DNA of 11,432 nt from Eubacteriales bacterium (GTDB lineage: Bacteria > Bacillota_A > Clostridia > Christensenellales > Aristaeellaceae). The translations under genes and the position numbers were made by a program. The notes under the pieces are model-generated. The model had not been told where the DNA came from. It did not search any database and worked only from the letters and a program-made list of their open reading frames with translations. This document shows positions 1-6,988 of this stretch, piece by piece; the stretch's first letter is position 1; every line of letters begins with the position of its first letter. Where the stretch lies: NCBI GenBank assembly GCA_029974855.1, contig JARKQO010000147.1, positions 1 through 11,432 of the forward strand. Direction: 5' to 3'.

Positions 1-111
1 CAAGGCACTCCCCCACCCTTGGACGAAGCCTCCGATCCACCTGTACCTGTTATTCACTGGGACAGCCAGCGGATTTTATCCCAATGGCTGTGCTTGCCGG
101 AGGGGCTGTGA
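1..111 (+). CDS. 3' end of an unidentified protein (partial, cut by window edge)
   Basis: Frame 1 is open from the window edge for 36 codons and ends at TGA (109-111). The tail reads ...PVPVIHWDSQRILSQWLCLPEGL and has no recognisable domain. A promoter for the next gene begins 16 bp after the stop, which fits a gene ending here. No hairpin terminator was seen between this stop and that promoter. The call rests only on the open frame, its position and plausible codon use, so it may be chance. The product cannot be named from 36 residues. Confidence 0.4.
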   Translation, partial: QGTPPPLDEASDPPVPVIHWDSQRILSQWLCLPEGL

Positions 112-127
112 AAAGCCAGATAGCCCA

Positions 128-156
128 TCGACAAGGACCCTTGCCTATGGTATGAT
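128..156 (+). promoter_or_regulatory. sigma-A type promoter for the secreted-protein gene
   Basis: A -35 box TCGACA (128-133) and a -10 box TATGAT (151-156) are separated by exactly 17 bp. Each differs from consensus at one position. Transcription would start near 163, leaving a leader of about 50 nt before the ATG at 212. The upstream in-frame ATG at 152 lies inside the -10 box, so it cannot be the start used from this promoter. Confidence 0.65.
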
Positions 157-211
157 GGCTCTATTATATTCCATCGTTTCCCAGCCCCAAAGTACAAAAG
201 GAGGTCTCCTC

Positions 212-793
212 ATGAAGAAACTCGTATGCCTGCTGCTATGCCTTCTTCTCCTAACCCCCTTGGCTGCTACGGCTGCCGAATCCCAGGCTGTGGAACAGTT
301 CTCCGCTTCCTTTTTATCCGCTTATCAGCTCTTTATTGGCTTTGGAGATACCAGCGCGGCAAACCCCAATGCGGCCCAGGACATCCTTCCATTCCAGCCC
401 CTGGAGGGCGCCAGCAATGAAACCCTTATCACAACCATGGCGCAAACGGAAAGCCGTACTTTTGCCTGCGCATTGATGATCGACCAAAGGAGCGATACCT
501 TGGCCGGCGCTATGTGCACCCTCCTTTTTGTCTCCGAGGACCCGAAAGAGTTGGCCAGCGCCGGCGGAATGCTTCTGGCGTTCTTCTCCGCCCTATACTC
601 CACAGATGAAAAGCTCTCTGATCTTTTAAAGGCCACCGACCTTTATTCCGCGCTTGAATTGGGAAGCAAGGTTTCAGAGGAGGAAGGCGAAACTACGACC
701 TATACGGATGAACGCTATTCCTTCTCAGCCACCAAGACAGATATTGGCTGGATTATCACGGCTGTTTCCAACAATCTGAAAACAGAGGAATAG
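212..793 (+). CDS. secreted or surface protein of unknown function (193 aa)
   Basis: I do not recognise a family. The protein begins MKKLVCLLLCLLLLTPLAATAAES, a classic Sec signal peptide: two lysines, a leucine-rich core at about residues 4-16, then an Ala-rich region where signal peptidase I could cut near residue 22. The Cys residues sit inside the hydrophobic core and not in a good lipobox, so a lipoprotein is less likely. The mature part is about 170 residues, acidic, with a hydrophobic Ala/Gly/Leu stretch (near GGMLLAFFSALYS) and a C-terminal part (YSFSATKTDIGWIITAVSNN) that looks like a small beta-rich domain. The start at 212 is chosen because AAAGGAGG lies just upstream and the signal peptide begins there. 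The gene has its own promoter and faces the decarboxylase operon. Its base composition is less GC-rich than its neighbours'. Confidence 0.8.
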   Translation: MKKLVCLLLCLLLLTPLAATAAESQAVEQFSASFLSAYQLFIGFGDTSAANPNAAQDILPFQPLEGASNETLITTMAQTESRTFACALMIDQRSDTLAGAMCTLLFVSEDPKELASAGGMLLAFFSALYSTDEKLSDLLKATDLYSALELGSKVSEEEGETTTYTDERYSFSATKTDIGWIITAVSNNLKTEE

Positions 794-840
794 CTTCTCC
801 GCACACGAACTCCTTGGGCAAGCCAACACTGCCCATGACA

Positions 841-876
841 AAGGGCCAGGCCGCATCCTCGCGGCCTGGCCCTTTG
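841..876. terminator. bidirectional hairpin terminator between convergent genes
   Basis: A perfect 15-bp inverted repeat has arms AAAGGGCCAGGCCGC (841-855) and GCGGCCTGGCCCTTT (862-876) around a 6-nt loop. It lies between the stop of the secreted-protein gene (793) and the stop of the minus-strand oadA-like gene (886). The AAA/TTT ends of the stem give short U-runs on both strands. The U-runs are short, but the stem strength and placement make a shared terminator likely. Confidence 0.75.
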
Positions 877-885
877 AAAGCCCGT

Positions 886-2286
886 TTACACAGGCATAAC
901 CTTTTGCTTTTGATCCAGCAGGGTGCTGTCCACGCCCAGCTGTTTGGCCTGGCGGTACTGGAAGTACTTCATCGCCACCTGGGGGAACAGGGCGTAGCTC
1001 AGCACGTCCTCCTCCTGCTGGTAGTACTCCCGGATCTCCTGACGATACTTCTCCAGCTCCGGGGGAATGTCGTCGGCGGGGCGGTGGGTAATCACCCTGT
1101 CGTCCCCGATGACCTGCTTGCGCACCGCCTCGTTCACCGGAGCGGGCAGCTTGCCGTATTCGCCCCGCAGCAGGGCCTTGCTTTCCTTGGTCACCAGCTT
1201 GTAGCGCTGGCCCCCCAGAATGTTCATCACGGCCTGGGTGCCCACGATCTGGCTGGTGGGGGTCACCAGCGGCGGATAGCCGAAGTCCTCCCGCACCCGG
1301 GGCACTTCCGCCAGCACGTCGTAGTATTTGTCCATGGCGTTGGCTTCCTTTAGCTGGCTGATGAGGTTGGAGAGCATGCCGCCGGGCACCTGGTACAGCA
1401 GCGTGTTCACGTCCACCGCCAGCACCCGGGCCGGATCGCGCCAGCCGTCCTTGGTGAGCTGGTCCGCCACGCCCCGGAAATAATCCGCCAGCTTGATGAG
1501 GATCTCCAGATCCATGCCGGTGTCGTATTCGCTGCCCTTGAGGGTGGCCACCAGCGCCTCGGTGGCGGGCTGGGCCGTGCCGTTGCCCAGGGGGGACAAA
1601 GCGGTGTCCACGATGTCCGCGCCGGCCTCGATGGCCTTCAGCAGCGTCATGTCCCCGGTGCCGGTGGTATTGTGGGTGTGCATCACGATGGGCAGGTTCG
1701 TTTCCGCCTTCAGGCGCTTGATGAGGCTGTAGGCCGCGTAGGGCAGCAGCAGGTTCGCCATGTCCTTGATGCAGATGATGTCTGCGCCCATCTTGGCGAT
1801 TTCAGCGGACAGCTTCACGAAGTAGTCCTCGGTGTGGACCGGGGAAATGGTGTAGCTCATGGCCACCTCGGCGATGCCGCCGTACTTCTTGGTGGCCTTC
1901 ACGGCGGTTTCCATGTTCCGCAGGTCGTTGAGGGCGTCAAAGCTGCGGATGATGTCGCAGCCGTTTTCGATGGTCTTTTTGACAAAGAAGTCCACCACGT
2001 CGTCCGCGTAGTGCTTATAGCCCAGGATATTCTGGCCCCGCAGCAGCATCTGGAGCTTGGTGTTGGGCAGGCCCTTGCGCAAAATCCGCAGCCGCTCCCA
2101 GGGGTCCTCGTTCAAAAAGCGCAGGCAGGTGTCAAAGGTGGCGCCGCCCCAGCATTCCAGGGCAAAATAGCCCGCCTTGTCCAGCAGGTCAAACGCCGGG
2201 ATCATCTGAGAAATGCGCATGCGCGTGGCCGCCTGGCTCTGGTGCGCGTCACGCAAAATGGTATCCATAATTCCCACTTTGGGCAT
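886..2286 (-). CDS. oadA: oxaloacetate decarboxylase alpha / transcarboxylase 5S-type carboxyltransferase
   Basis: This is a pyruvate/oxaloacetate carboxyltransferase subunit of 466 aa. It moves CO2 between oxaloacetate (giving or taking pyruvate) and carboxybiotin on a separate carrier protein. A DRE-TIM-type barrel fills about residues 1-300. The metal site is visible: Asp13 in LRDAHQS, the carbamylated lysine Lys174 in CIKDMANLL, and His203/His205 in VMHTHNTTG. The C-terminal conserved carboxylase domain includes GGMLSNL (302-308) and VPRVREDFGYPPLVTPTSQ (328-346). No biotinyl domain is attached, as in the 5S subunit of transcarboxylase and in PycB; the carrier is the gene just upstream. 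Start 2286 is chosen for its AAAGGAG box. It is the last gene of a four-gene operon and lies 61 bp after the carrier gene. Whether it serves a decarboxylase, a transcarboxylase or a split pyruvate carboxylase cannot be read from this gene alone. Confidence 0.93.
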   Translation of the reverse strand: MPKVGIMDTILRDAHQSQAATRMRISQMIPAFDLLDKAGYFALECWGGATFDTCLRFLNEDPWERLRILRKGLPNTKLQMLLRGQNILGYKHYADDVVDFFVKKTIENGCDIIRSFDALNDLRNMETAVKATKKYGGIAEVAMSYTISPVHTEDYFVKLSAEIAKMGADIICIKDMANLLLPYAAYSLIKRLKAETNLPIVMHTHNTTGTGDMTLLKAIEAGADIVDTALSPLGNGTAQPATEALVATLKGSEYDTGMDLEILIKLADYFRGVADQLTKDGWRDPARVLAVDVNTLLYQVPGGMLSNLISQLKEANAMDKYYDVLAEVPRVREDFGYPPLVTPTSQIVGTQAVMNILGGQRYKLVTKESKALLRGEYGKLPAPVNEAVRKQVIGDDRVITHRPADDIPPELEKYRQEIREYYQQEEDVLSYALFPQVAMKYFQYRQAKQLGVDSTLLDQKQKVMPV

Positions 2287-2347
2287 GAGATCCTCTCCTT
2301 TCAATGGTGTCCATGGTGATGTACTCCAGGCCGCCTCCAAGGGAGAA

Positions 2348-2752
2348 TCAGCCGATAACCGCCATCACCTCGCCGCTGTTGACGGAGGAGCCCTGGCTTA
2401 CCAGCAGCTGCTTTACCACCCCGTCCGCGGGAGAGAGGATTTCATTTTCCATCTTCATGGCTTCCAGAATCAGCAGCACGTCGCCCTTCTTCACGGCGCT
2501 GCCAGCGGTGCACTTCACGTCCACGATGGTGCCGGGCATGGGGGCCATCACCTTCTCGCCGCCTTCCACGGCCACGGGCGCGGCGGGAGCCGCAACGGGA
2601 GCCGCCGCCACAGGGGCGGGGGCGACTGCGGGGGCCGTAGGGGCTGCCACGGGCGCGGCGGCCATCACAGGGGCTGGGGCGGCAAAGCCGCTGACTTCTT
2701 CCACAGTTACCTGATAACTATTTCCATTGACGGTCACATTGAATTGACGCAT
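2348..2752 (-). CDS. biotin carboxyl carrier protein (BCCP / 1.3S-type subunit)
   Basis: A 134-aa biotin carrier that shuttles CO2 between the two carboxyltransferase subunits encoded on either side. The N-terminal part (about 1-22, [20 protein letters not shown]) resembles that of GcdC/MmdC/1.3S subunits. A flexible Ala/Pro/Val linker (about 24-62) follows, then a biotinyl domain (about 66-134). The biotin site is Lys100 in [10 protein letters not shown], the canonical EAMKM motif, and PMPGTIVDV opens the domain. Start 2752 is preceded by AGGAGGA at good spacing. An in-frame ATG at 2770 overlaps that box and is less likely. The gene begins 33 bp after the oadG-like stop. No biotin ligase is in the window, so biotinylation depends on a gene elsewhere. 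Confidence 0.93.
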   Translation of the reverse strand: MRQFNVTVNGNSYQVTVEEVSGFAAPAPVMAAAPVAAPTAPAVAPAPVAAAPVAAPAAPVAVEGGEKVMAPMPGTIVDVKCTAGSAVKKGDVLLILEAMKMENEILSPADGVVKQLLVSQGSSVNSGEVMAVIG

Positions 2753-2785
2753 TGGGGGCTTCCTCCTCATATTGCTTTTCCGGCC

Positions 2786-3103
2786 TTAGAACCGGCTGTA
2801 AAGTTGTTCCTCGCGCCCGGCCCGGTTCCAGGCGGGAGCGTTGTTGATCCGTTTCACATGGCGAATGACAAAGCCCGTTTCCCCCTGCCACATAGCCGTG
2901 AGGGCGGCGGTGATGGCAGCCACCACCTCCTGGGGAATGCCCGGGGCGCTGCCCTGGCTGTAAACCGCCTGGGGCTGCGCCTGAAGGCTGACAGGAGCGC
3001 TCTTGGCCGTCCCCTTGCCCCGGGCCAGCAGGACCACCAGGATCAGCGCCACCACAGTGAGGCCAATCACCGCCACGGAAAGAGCGAATACCGTTTGATT
3101 CAT
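2786..3103 (-). CDS. OadG/MmdD-type small membrane subunit of a biotin-dependent decarboxylase complex
   Basis: A 105-aa protein with one N-terminal membrane helix (about residues 5-27, VFALSVAVIGLTVVALILVV), a short basic patch, a low-complexity Gln/Ala/Pro linker, and a C-terminal segment (about 58-105) ending in PAWNRAGREEQLYSRF. This layout and the PAW..AGR....SRF tail are typical of OadG gamma and MmdD delta subunits, which assemble and anchor the soluble carboxyltransferase to the membrane. It lies 22 bp after the mmdA-like gene and 33 bp before the biotin carrier, with an AAGGAAGG ribosome site. The pump subunit it normally contacts (OadB/MmdB) is not encoded in the window. The family is assigned from architecture and the tail motif, because such proteins are otherwise poorly conserved. 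Confidence 0.8.
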   Translation of the reverse strand: MNQTVFALSVAVIGLTVVALILVVLLARGKGTAKSAPVSLQAQPQAVYSQGSAPGIPQEVVAAITAALTAMWQGETGFVIRHVKRINNAPAWNRAGREEQLYSRF

Positions 3104-3125
3104 CTTCTACCTTCCTTTCCGGTCC

Positions 3126-4610
3126 TTACAGGGGAATGTTGCCGTGCTTCTTGGCGGGGTTGCTGTCCCGCTTGCTGGCCAGCATCTCCAAAGCGGAGAT
3201 CAGCAGGGCCCGGGTCTGGGCCGGGTCGATCACATCGTCCACCATGCCGGCCTTGGCCGCGTGCAAAGCGCCCGCCACATCGCGGACGTACTCCTCCGCA
3301 TACTTTTTGCGGGCCTCCTCCACAGGCAGCGCATCCTCCAGCACCTGCTTCCCATACAGCACCGCCACGGCGGCCTCGGGGGTGAGGGCGGAGATGATGG
3401 CCGAGGGCCAGGCATAGGTCACATCGGCGTTGGCCTTGCCGCCCATGGCCACATAGGCTTGGCCGATGGCGTCCCCGGTGACCACGCACAGCTTGGGCAC
3501 GGTAGCTTCGCTGTAGGCGTAGAGCAGCTGGCTCTGGGCCTTGATCAGGCCCGCCTGGGCGGCGGGGTCCTTCACATGTACGCCCCGGGTATTGATCAGG
3601 CTTACCACGGGGATGTTATAGCAATCCATCAGCCGCACAAACTGGGCGGCCTTGGACAGAGCCCCCGCGGTGAGCTTACCCTGGGTCTCGCCCTTGGCGG
3701 TGGCCACCAGGCCTACGGAGCGGCCGCCCATGCGGGCCAGAGCCACCCGGATGCCGGGCTCGTAAGCGGCGTAGAGCTCCAGCACCTGGCCGTTGTCCGC
3801 CAGGGCCGTCCACAGGGCGTCCACATCTTCTGGATCAAGGGCAGGCAGCAGGCGGCCCATGTCGTCGGAGTCCACGATCTCCGCGTCCTCCAGGTTGCTG
3901 GAGGGCAGCAGCGCCAGCGCTTCCACCACCCGGGCCATAGCGTCCGCCTCATCCTCCGCCAGCAAAGCGCAGCCGCCCTGGGCCGCCATCATCTCCGCCC
4001 CGCCCAGGGCCTGGGGCTTTACGTCCACGCCGTTCATGGCCGCCAGCACCTGGGGCCCAAATACCATCATCTGGCCCACGTTCTTGGCCATGACGCAGAT
4101 ATCCGCCAAGGAGGCCAGCAAGGCCGCGCCGCCGATGCAAGGGCCCAGCACCACGGCGATCATGGGGCAAACGCCGCTGAGCCGCGCCATCCTCTGGTAG
4201 ATCTCGGAATAGGCGCTCATGGCCTGGGCGCCCTCGTCGATCCTCACCCCGGCGCTGTCGCACAGGGCTACCACCGGCGCGCCGGTCTTTTGGGCCATTT
4301 CCAGCAGCTTGACGATCTTCTGGGCCTGGGCCTTGCCCATGGCGCCCCCGCGGATGGTGAAATCCTGCGCGAACAAGTAAACCGGGCGCTCCCGCACGGT
4401 GGCATAGCCGGTCACCACCCCAGCGCCCTCGTCCTTTTCACCCACCAGCGCAAACAACTCTACAAAGCTGCCCTCGTCCGCGAGCTTGGCAATGCGTTCT
4501 CTGGCGGTCCATTTGCCTGCGGCGCGCTGTTCCTTGAGGCGTTGCTCATCCCCTGCCACGATGGCCTGGCGAAGGGCAAGCACCTGCTGTAGGTCTTGTG
4601 AATTGTGCAT
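3126..4610 (-). CDS. acyl-CoA carboxyltransferase subunit, methylmalonyl-CoA decarboxylase alpha / 12S-like, divergent
   Basis: A 494-aa carboxyl transferase of the crotonase-type AccD/PccB/MmdA family, which moves CO2 between biotin and an acyl-CoA. The N-terminal half contains GKWTARERI (32-40), CDSAGVRIDEG (117-127, usually GGARIQEG) and GPCIGGAA (156-163). The C-terminal half contains IGQAYVAMGGKANADVTYAW (382-401, usually YGGAY.AMGSK..GAD...AW) and ends KRDSNPAKKHGNIPL, a hallmark MmdA tail. The usual FVD.PGFLPG segment is replaced by VSLINTRGVHVKD (336-348). It is slightly shorter than the typical 510-520 aa. The substrate (methylmalonyl-, glutaconyl-, malonyl- or another acyl-CoA) is therefore uncertain. 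Start 4610 has GGAAGGAG upstream. It is the first gene of the operon; I found no convincing promoter in 4611-4755. Confidence 0.85.
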   Translation of the reverse strand: MHNSQDLQQVLALRQAIVAGDEQRLKEQRAAGKWTARERIAKLADEGSFVELFALVGEKDEGAGVVTGYATVRERPVYLFAQDFTIRGGAMGKAQAQKIVKLLEMAQKTGAPVVALCDSAGVRIDEGAQAMSAYSEIYQRMARLSGVCPMIAVVLGPCIGGAALLASLADICVMAKNVGQMMVFGPQVLAAMNGVDVKPQALGGAEMMAAQGGCALLAEDEADAMARVVEALALLPSSNLEDAEIVDSDDMGRLLPALDPEDVDALWTALADNGQVLELYAAYEPGIRVALARMGGRSVGLVATAKGETQGKLTAGALSKAAQFVRLMDCYNIPVVSLINTRGVHVKDPAAQAGLIKAQSQLLYAYSEATVPKLCVVTGDAIGQAYVAMGGKANADVTYAWPSAIISALTPEAAVAVLYGKQVLEDALPVEEARKKYAEEYVRDVAGALHAAKAGMVDDVIDPAQTRALLISALEMLASKRDSNPAKKHGNIPL

Positions 4611-4755
4611 TTCCGTTCTCCTTCCATGCGAATATGGATTACTTTCCAAAGTCAGAAGGGAAAAATAGCCCAATCTATTCCCATTTCCACCTATTCTACG
4701 TTCCCTTCCTTTTTCCTTCCCTATACTGTGAATTTTCCGACAATTTTTGTACGCC

Positions 4756-4783
4756 AAAACAGGGCCTCCAGGGGCCCTGCTTT
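4756..4783 (-). terminator. Rho-independent terminator after purC
   Basis: Read on the minus strand, a 7-bp stem CAGGGCC/GGCCCTG with a 6-nt loop is followed by TTTT. A G-U and three A-U pairs can extend the stem to 11 bp. It lies 20 bp past the purC stop and before the mmdA-like operon, so it should separate the two minus-strand units. Confidence 0.75.
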
Positions 4784-4802
4784 GCGCTATGGAAAGCGTT
4801 CC

Positions 4803-5549
4803 CTAGCCCTGAGGGGAGGGCTCCTGGGCGCTCTTTAGAACATTGCCCGTCAGCCGGTGCAAAACCTCCCGGTAAGCCTCCTCCACGTCCCCCAGGTCCC
4901 GCCGGAACCGGTCGATGTCCAGAGGCTCGTGGGTCTTGGCGTCCCAGAAGCGGCAGGTGTCCGGGGATACCTCGTCCGCCAGAAGCAGCTGGCCATGGAA
5001 GCGCCCAAACTCCAGCTTTAAATCGATCAGCTCGATCTGGATTTCCCGAAGGCATTCGATAAGGATGTCGTTGACCCTCAGGCTCATCTCCTCCATCTGC
5101 CGGATCTCCTCCTGGGTGGCCAAGGACATGGCGGTGATGTGGGTCAAGTTCAGCAGCGGATTATCCAGGTCCAAATCCTTGAGGCAATACTCCACCACGG
5201 TATTTTTCAGCCGGGTTCCCTCCGGGTATCCGATGCGCCTGGCCAGGCTTCCCGCAACGATATTGCGCACCTTCACCACCACCGGGATGATCTCCACCCG
5301 CTTCACCAAGGAGCAGCGGTCGTCGATCCGGCGGATAAAATGGTTGGGAATGCCCTTCTCGCTGAGCAAGGTAAACATGTATTCACAGATCAGGTTGTTG
5401 ATCTCGCCTTTGCCGATGATCCGCCCCCGCTTGAGCCCATGAAACGCAAAGGTCTCGTCCCGGTAGTAGATGACCCCTTCATCGGGGTTGTCCGTGGCGT
5501 ACAGCCGCTTGGCCTTTCCCTCCGTCACCAGATCCGTGATATTGACCAT
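4803..5549 (-). CDS. purC: phosphoribosylaminoimidazole-succinocarboxamide (SAICAR) synthase
   Basis: PurC joins aspartate to CAIR using ATP in purine synthesis, in the cytosol. The 248 aa fit the family, with the N-terminal EGKAKRLY (10-17), GKGEINNLI (46-54) and the strongly conserved core LIDLKLEFG (174-182) and [15 protein letters not shown] (189-203). Other usual motifs are altered. KDDATAFNG appears as [10 protein letters not shown] (29-38). P-[LIVM]-E-x-V-V-R-N..AGS appears as [13 protein letters not shown] (89-101), lacking the Glu. D-DPL-N..H appears as DNPLLNLTH. These changes are unusual and may mean a divergent or specialised copy. The start has AGGAAAGG upstream at 9 nt. The gene stands alone with its own promoter and terminator and is not in a pur operon; mtnA diverges from it. 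Confidence 0.9.
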   Translation of the reverse strand: MVNITDLVTEGKAKRLYATDNPDEGVIYYRDETFAFHGLKRGRIIGKGEINNLICEYMFTLLSEKGIPNHFIRRIDDRCSLVKRVEIIPVVVKVRNIVAGSLARRIGYPEGTRLKNTVVEYCLKDLDLDNPLLNLTHITAMSLATQEEIRQMEEMSLRVNDILIECLREIQIELIDLKLEFGRFHGQLLLADEVSPDTCRFWDAKTHEPLDIDRFRRDLGDVEEAYREVLHRLTGNVLKSAQEPSPQG

Positions 5550-5599
5550 GCAACGCGTCCTTTCCTGTCATCTGCAAAACCCCTGCCATGATTCGTCCT

Positions 5600-5628
5600 A
5601 TTGTAGCACGATTCCACAGGGGGCGCAA
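5600..5628 (-). promoter_or_regulatory. sigma-A type promoter for purC
   Basis: On the minus strand, TTGCGC (5628-5623) and TACAAT (5605-5600) are 17 bp apart. The -10 differs from consensus at one position and the -35 keeps TTG. Transcription would begin near 5593, giving a leader of about 44 nt before the purC ATG. No purine riboswitch fold was recognised in this short leader. Confidence 0.7.
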
Positions 5629-5658
5629 GGTTTTGGGCCCTGGCAGCGCTCCCAAGTG

Positions 5659-5687
5659 TTGACAAGAGGGCGGCAGGGCACCATAAT
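5659..5687 (+). promoter_or_regulatory. strong sigma-A type promoter for mtnA
   Basis: A perfect -35 box TTGACA (5659-5664) and a -10 box CATAAT (5682-5687) are separated by 17 bp. The start would be near 5694, about 52 nt before the chosen mtnA ATG. That leader is too short for a SAM-I riboswitch. Confidence 0.8.
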
Positions 5688-5745
5688 GAAATGGCACAGG
5701 CCCGGCAGGGCTGCGGCCAAACAGCACATGCAAAGGATGATCCCT

Positions 5746-6837
5746 ATGCCCCCTCAGAATATCATGAACTATGAGACCGTGGCCCTGGATCAGGAAAAAA
5801 ACGCCTTGGTCATCCTCAACCAGACCAAGCTGCCCTACGAGGTGGAAGTCCTCAGCTTGACCCGGCAGGAGGATATCTGGAACGCCATCTACCTGCTCCA
5901 GGTGCGGGGGGCCCCCGCCATCGGCGTGGCGGCGGCCTTTGGGGCGTACCTGGCCGCCAGGGAGATCCAGGCGGCCAGCTATGAGGATTTTGACAGCCGT
6001 TTCAGGGCCGCCACGGCCTACCTGGATTCCGCCCGGCCCACGGCGGTGAACCTCTCCTGGGCCTTGCGGCGCATGGAGGGGGTGGTGGCGCAAAACAAGG
6101 ACAAGTCCGTGCCGGAGCTCAAGGAGCTGCTGTGCCGGGAGAGCCTGGCCATCAAGGCGGAGGATGTGTGGATGTGCCGCCAGGTCGGCGAGTATGGCCT
6201 GAGCCTGATCAAGGACGGCTGGGGCATTCTGACCCATTGCAACGCGGGCCAGCTGGCCACCTCCAAATATGGCACGGCCTTGGCCCCCATTCACCTGGGC
6301 CGGGAGAGGGGCATGAACTTCAGGGTCTTTACCGATGAGACCCGCCCGCTTTTGCAAGGAGCCCGGCTGTCCGCCTTTGAGCTGGTGGCCGACGGCGTGG
6401 ACACCACCCTCATCTGCGACAACATGGCCTCCCAGGTGATGAAGAACGGCTGGGTTCAGGCGGTGTTCGTAGGCTGCGACCGGGTGGCCGCCAACGGCGA
6501 CGCCTGCAACAAGATCGGCACCAGCGGCGTAGCCATTTTGGCGAAGTATTATGGCATTCCCTTCTACGTATGCGGCCCCACCTCCACCATCGATATGTCC
6601 GTGGCCCGAGGCCAGGATATCCCTATCGAGCAGCGCCCAGCCCAGGAGGTGACGGAGATGTGGTACAAGCGGCCCATGGCCCCCCAGGGGGTGAAGGTCT
6701 ATAACCCCGCCTTCGACTTCGCGGACCATGAGCTGGTCACCGCCATCATCACCGAGTACGGCGTTGCCCGCCCTCCCTACACCGAAAGCCTGAGGGAAAT
6801 CTTCCGCAGGAAGTGGGAAAATGAGCAGGAGCGGTAA
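5746..6837 (+). CDS. mtnA: S-methyl-5-thioribose-1-phosphate isomerase
   Basis: MtnA converts 5-methylthioribose-1-phosphate to 5-methylthioribulose-1-phosphate in salvage of the methylthioadenosine made from SAM. The 363 aa carry the family signatures: [11 protein letters not shown] (50-60), [12 protein letters not shown] (96-107), [19 protein letters not shown] (161-179), [19 protein letters not shown] (195-213), [20 protein letters not shown] (242-261) and VYNPAFD. Cys165 and Asp245 have the same 80-residue spacing as the catalytic Cys160/Asp240 of the B. subtilis enzyme. VGCDR in place of VGADR is a mild oddity. Start 5746 is chosen because AAAGGA lies 8 nt upstream; in-frame ATGs at 5728 and 5764 are alternatives. 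No other mtn gene is in the window, so the rest of the route (classic salvage or a shunt) cannot be judged. eIF2B-like paralogs are excluded by the intact catalytic motifs. Confidence 0.95.
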   Translation: MPPQNIMNYETVALDQEKNALVILNQTKLPYEVEVLSLTRQEDIWNAIYLLQVRGAPAIGVAAAFGAYLAAREIQAASYEDFDSRFRAATAYLDSARPTAVNLSWALRRMEGVVAQNKDKSVPELKELLCRESLAIKAEDVWMCRQVGEYGLSLIKDGWGILTHCNAGQLATSKYGTALAPIHLGRERGMNFRVFTDETRPLLQGARLSAFELVADGVDTTLICDNMASQVMKNGWVQAVFVGCDRVAANGDACNKIGTSGVAILAKYYGIPFYVCGPTSTIDMSVARGQDIPIEQRPAQEVTEMWYKRPMAPQGVKVYNPAFDFADHELVTAIITEYGVARPPYTESLREIFRRKWENEQER

Positions 6838-6886
6838 TGGGCAGGAAGAGCCTTCTGCCTTATGCGCCTGGCGGAAAGCTTTGCGG

Positions 6887-6941
6887 CGGACAATGGAAAA
6901 CGAGCCTGGACCCCTGGGTCCGGCTCGTTTTTCATTGTCCG
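6887..6941. terminator. long bidirectional hairpin terminator between mtnA and ispH-rpsA
   Basis: An inverted repeat spans 6887-6941. The left side CGGACAATGGAAAACGAGCC and then TGGACCC pairs with GGGTCC and GGCTCGTTTTTCATTGTCCG on the right, with one bulged T and one G-U pair. That gives about 26 paired positions around a loop of a few bases. TTTTT on the plus strand and TTTT on the minus strand follow the inner GC-rich stem, so it can stop transcription from both sides. It sits between the two convergent stop codons (6837 and 6989). Confidence 0.85.
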
Positions 6942-6988
6942 TATTTCTCCGCTGGCTACCGGGATTAGCTGTCCGGGCCAGCGCTGTG

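Noticed and set aside
152..211. Upstream ATG (152) extending the secreted protein by 20 residues
   Set aside because: It lies in the -10 box of the promoter and would bury the signal peptide; the ATG at 212 has a strong ribosome site.
2565..2685. GC-rich near-repetitive DNA that looks like a tandem repeat
   Set aside because: It is the Ala/Pro/Val linker of the biotin carrier, whose GCC/GCG/CCG codons produce the pattern.
2213..3385. Plus-strand frame opposite the biotin carrier and OadG genes
   Set aside because: His/Gly/Pro/Arg-rich shadow frame; both minus-strand genes have ribosome sites and recognised motifs.
3144..4592. Long plus-strand open frame (482 codons) opposite the mmdA-like gene
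   Set aside because: The protein is His/Gly/Leu-rich with no domain, and the minus strand has a clear family match and ribosome site. Long antisense frames are expected in GC-rich DNA.
5694..5745. SAM riboswitch in the mtnA leader
   Set aside because: The leader after the predicted start is only about 52 nt, too short for a SAM-I fold, and no conserved core was seen.
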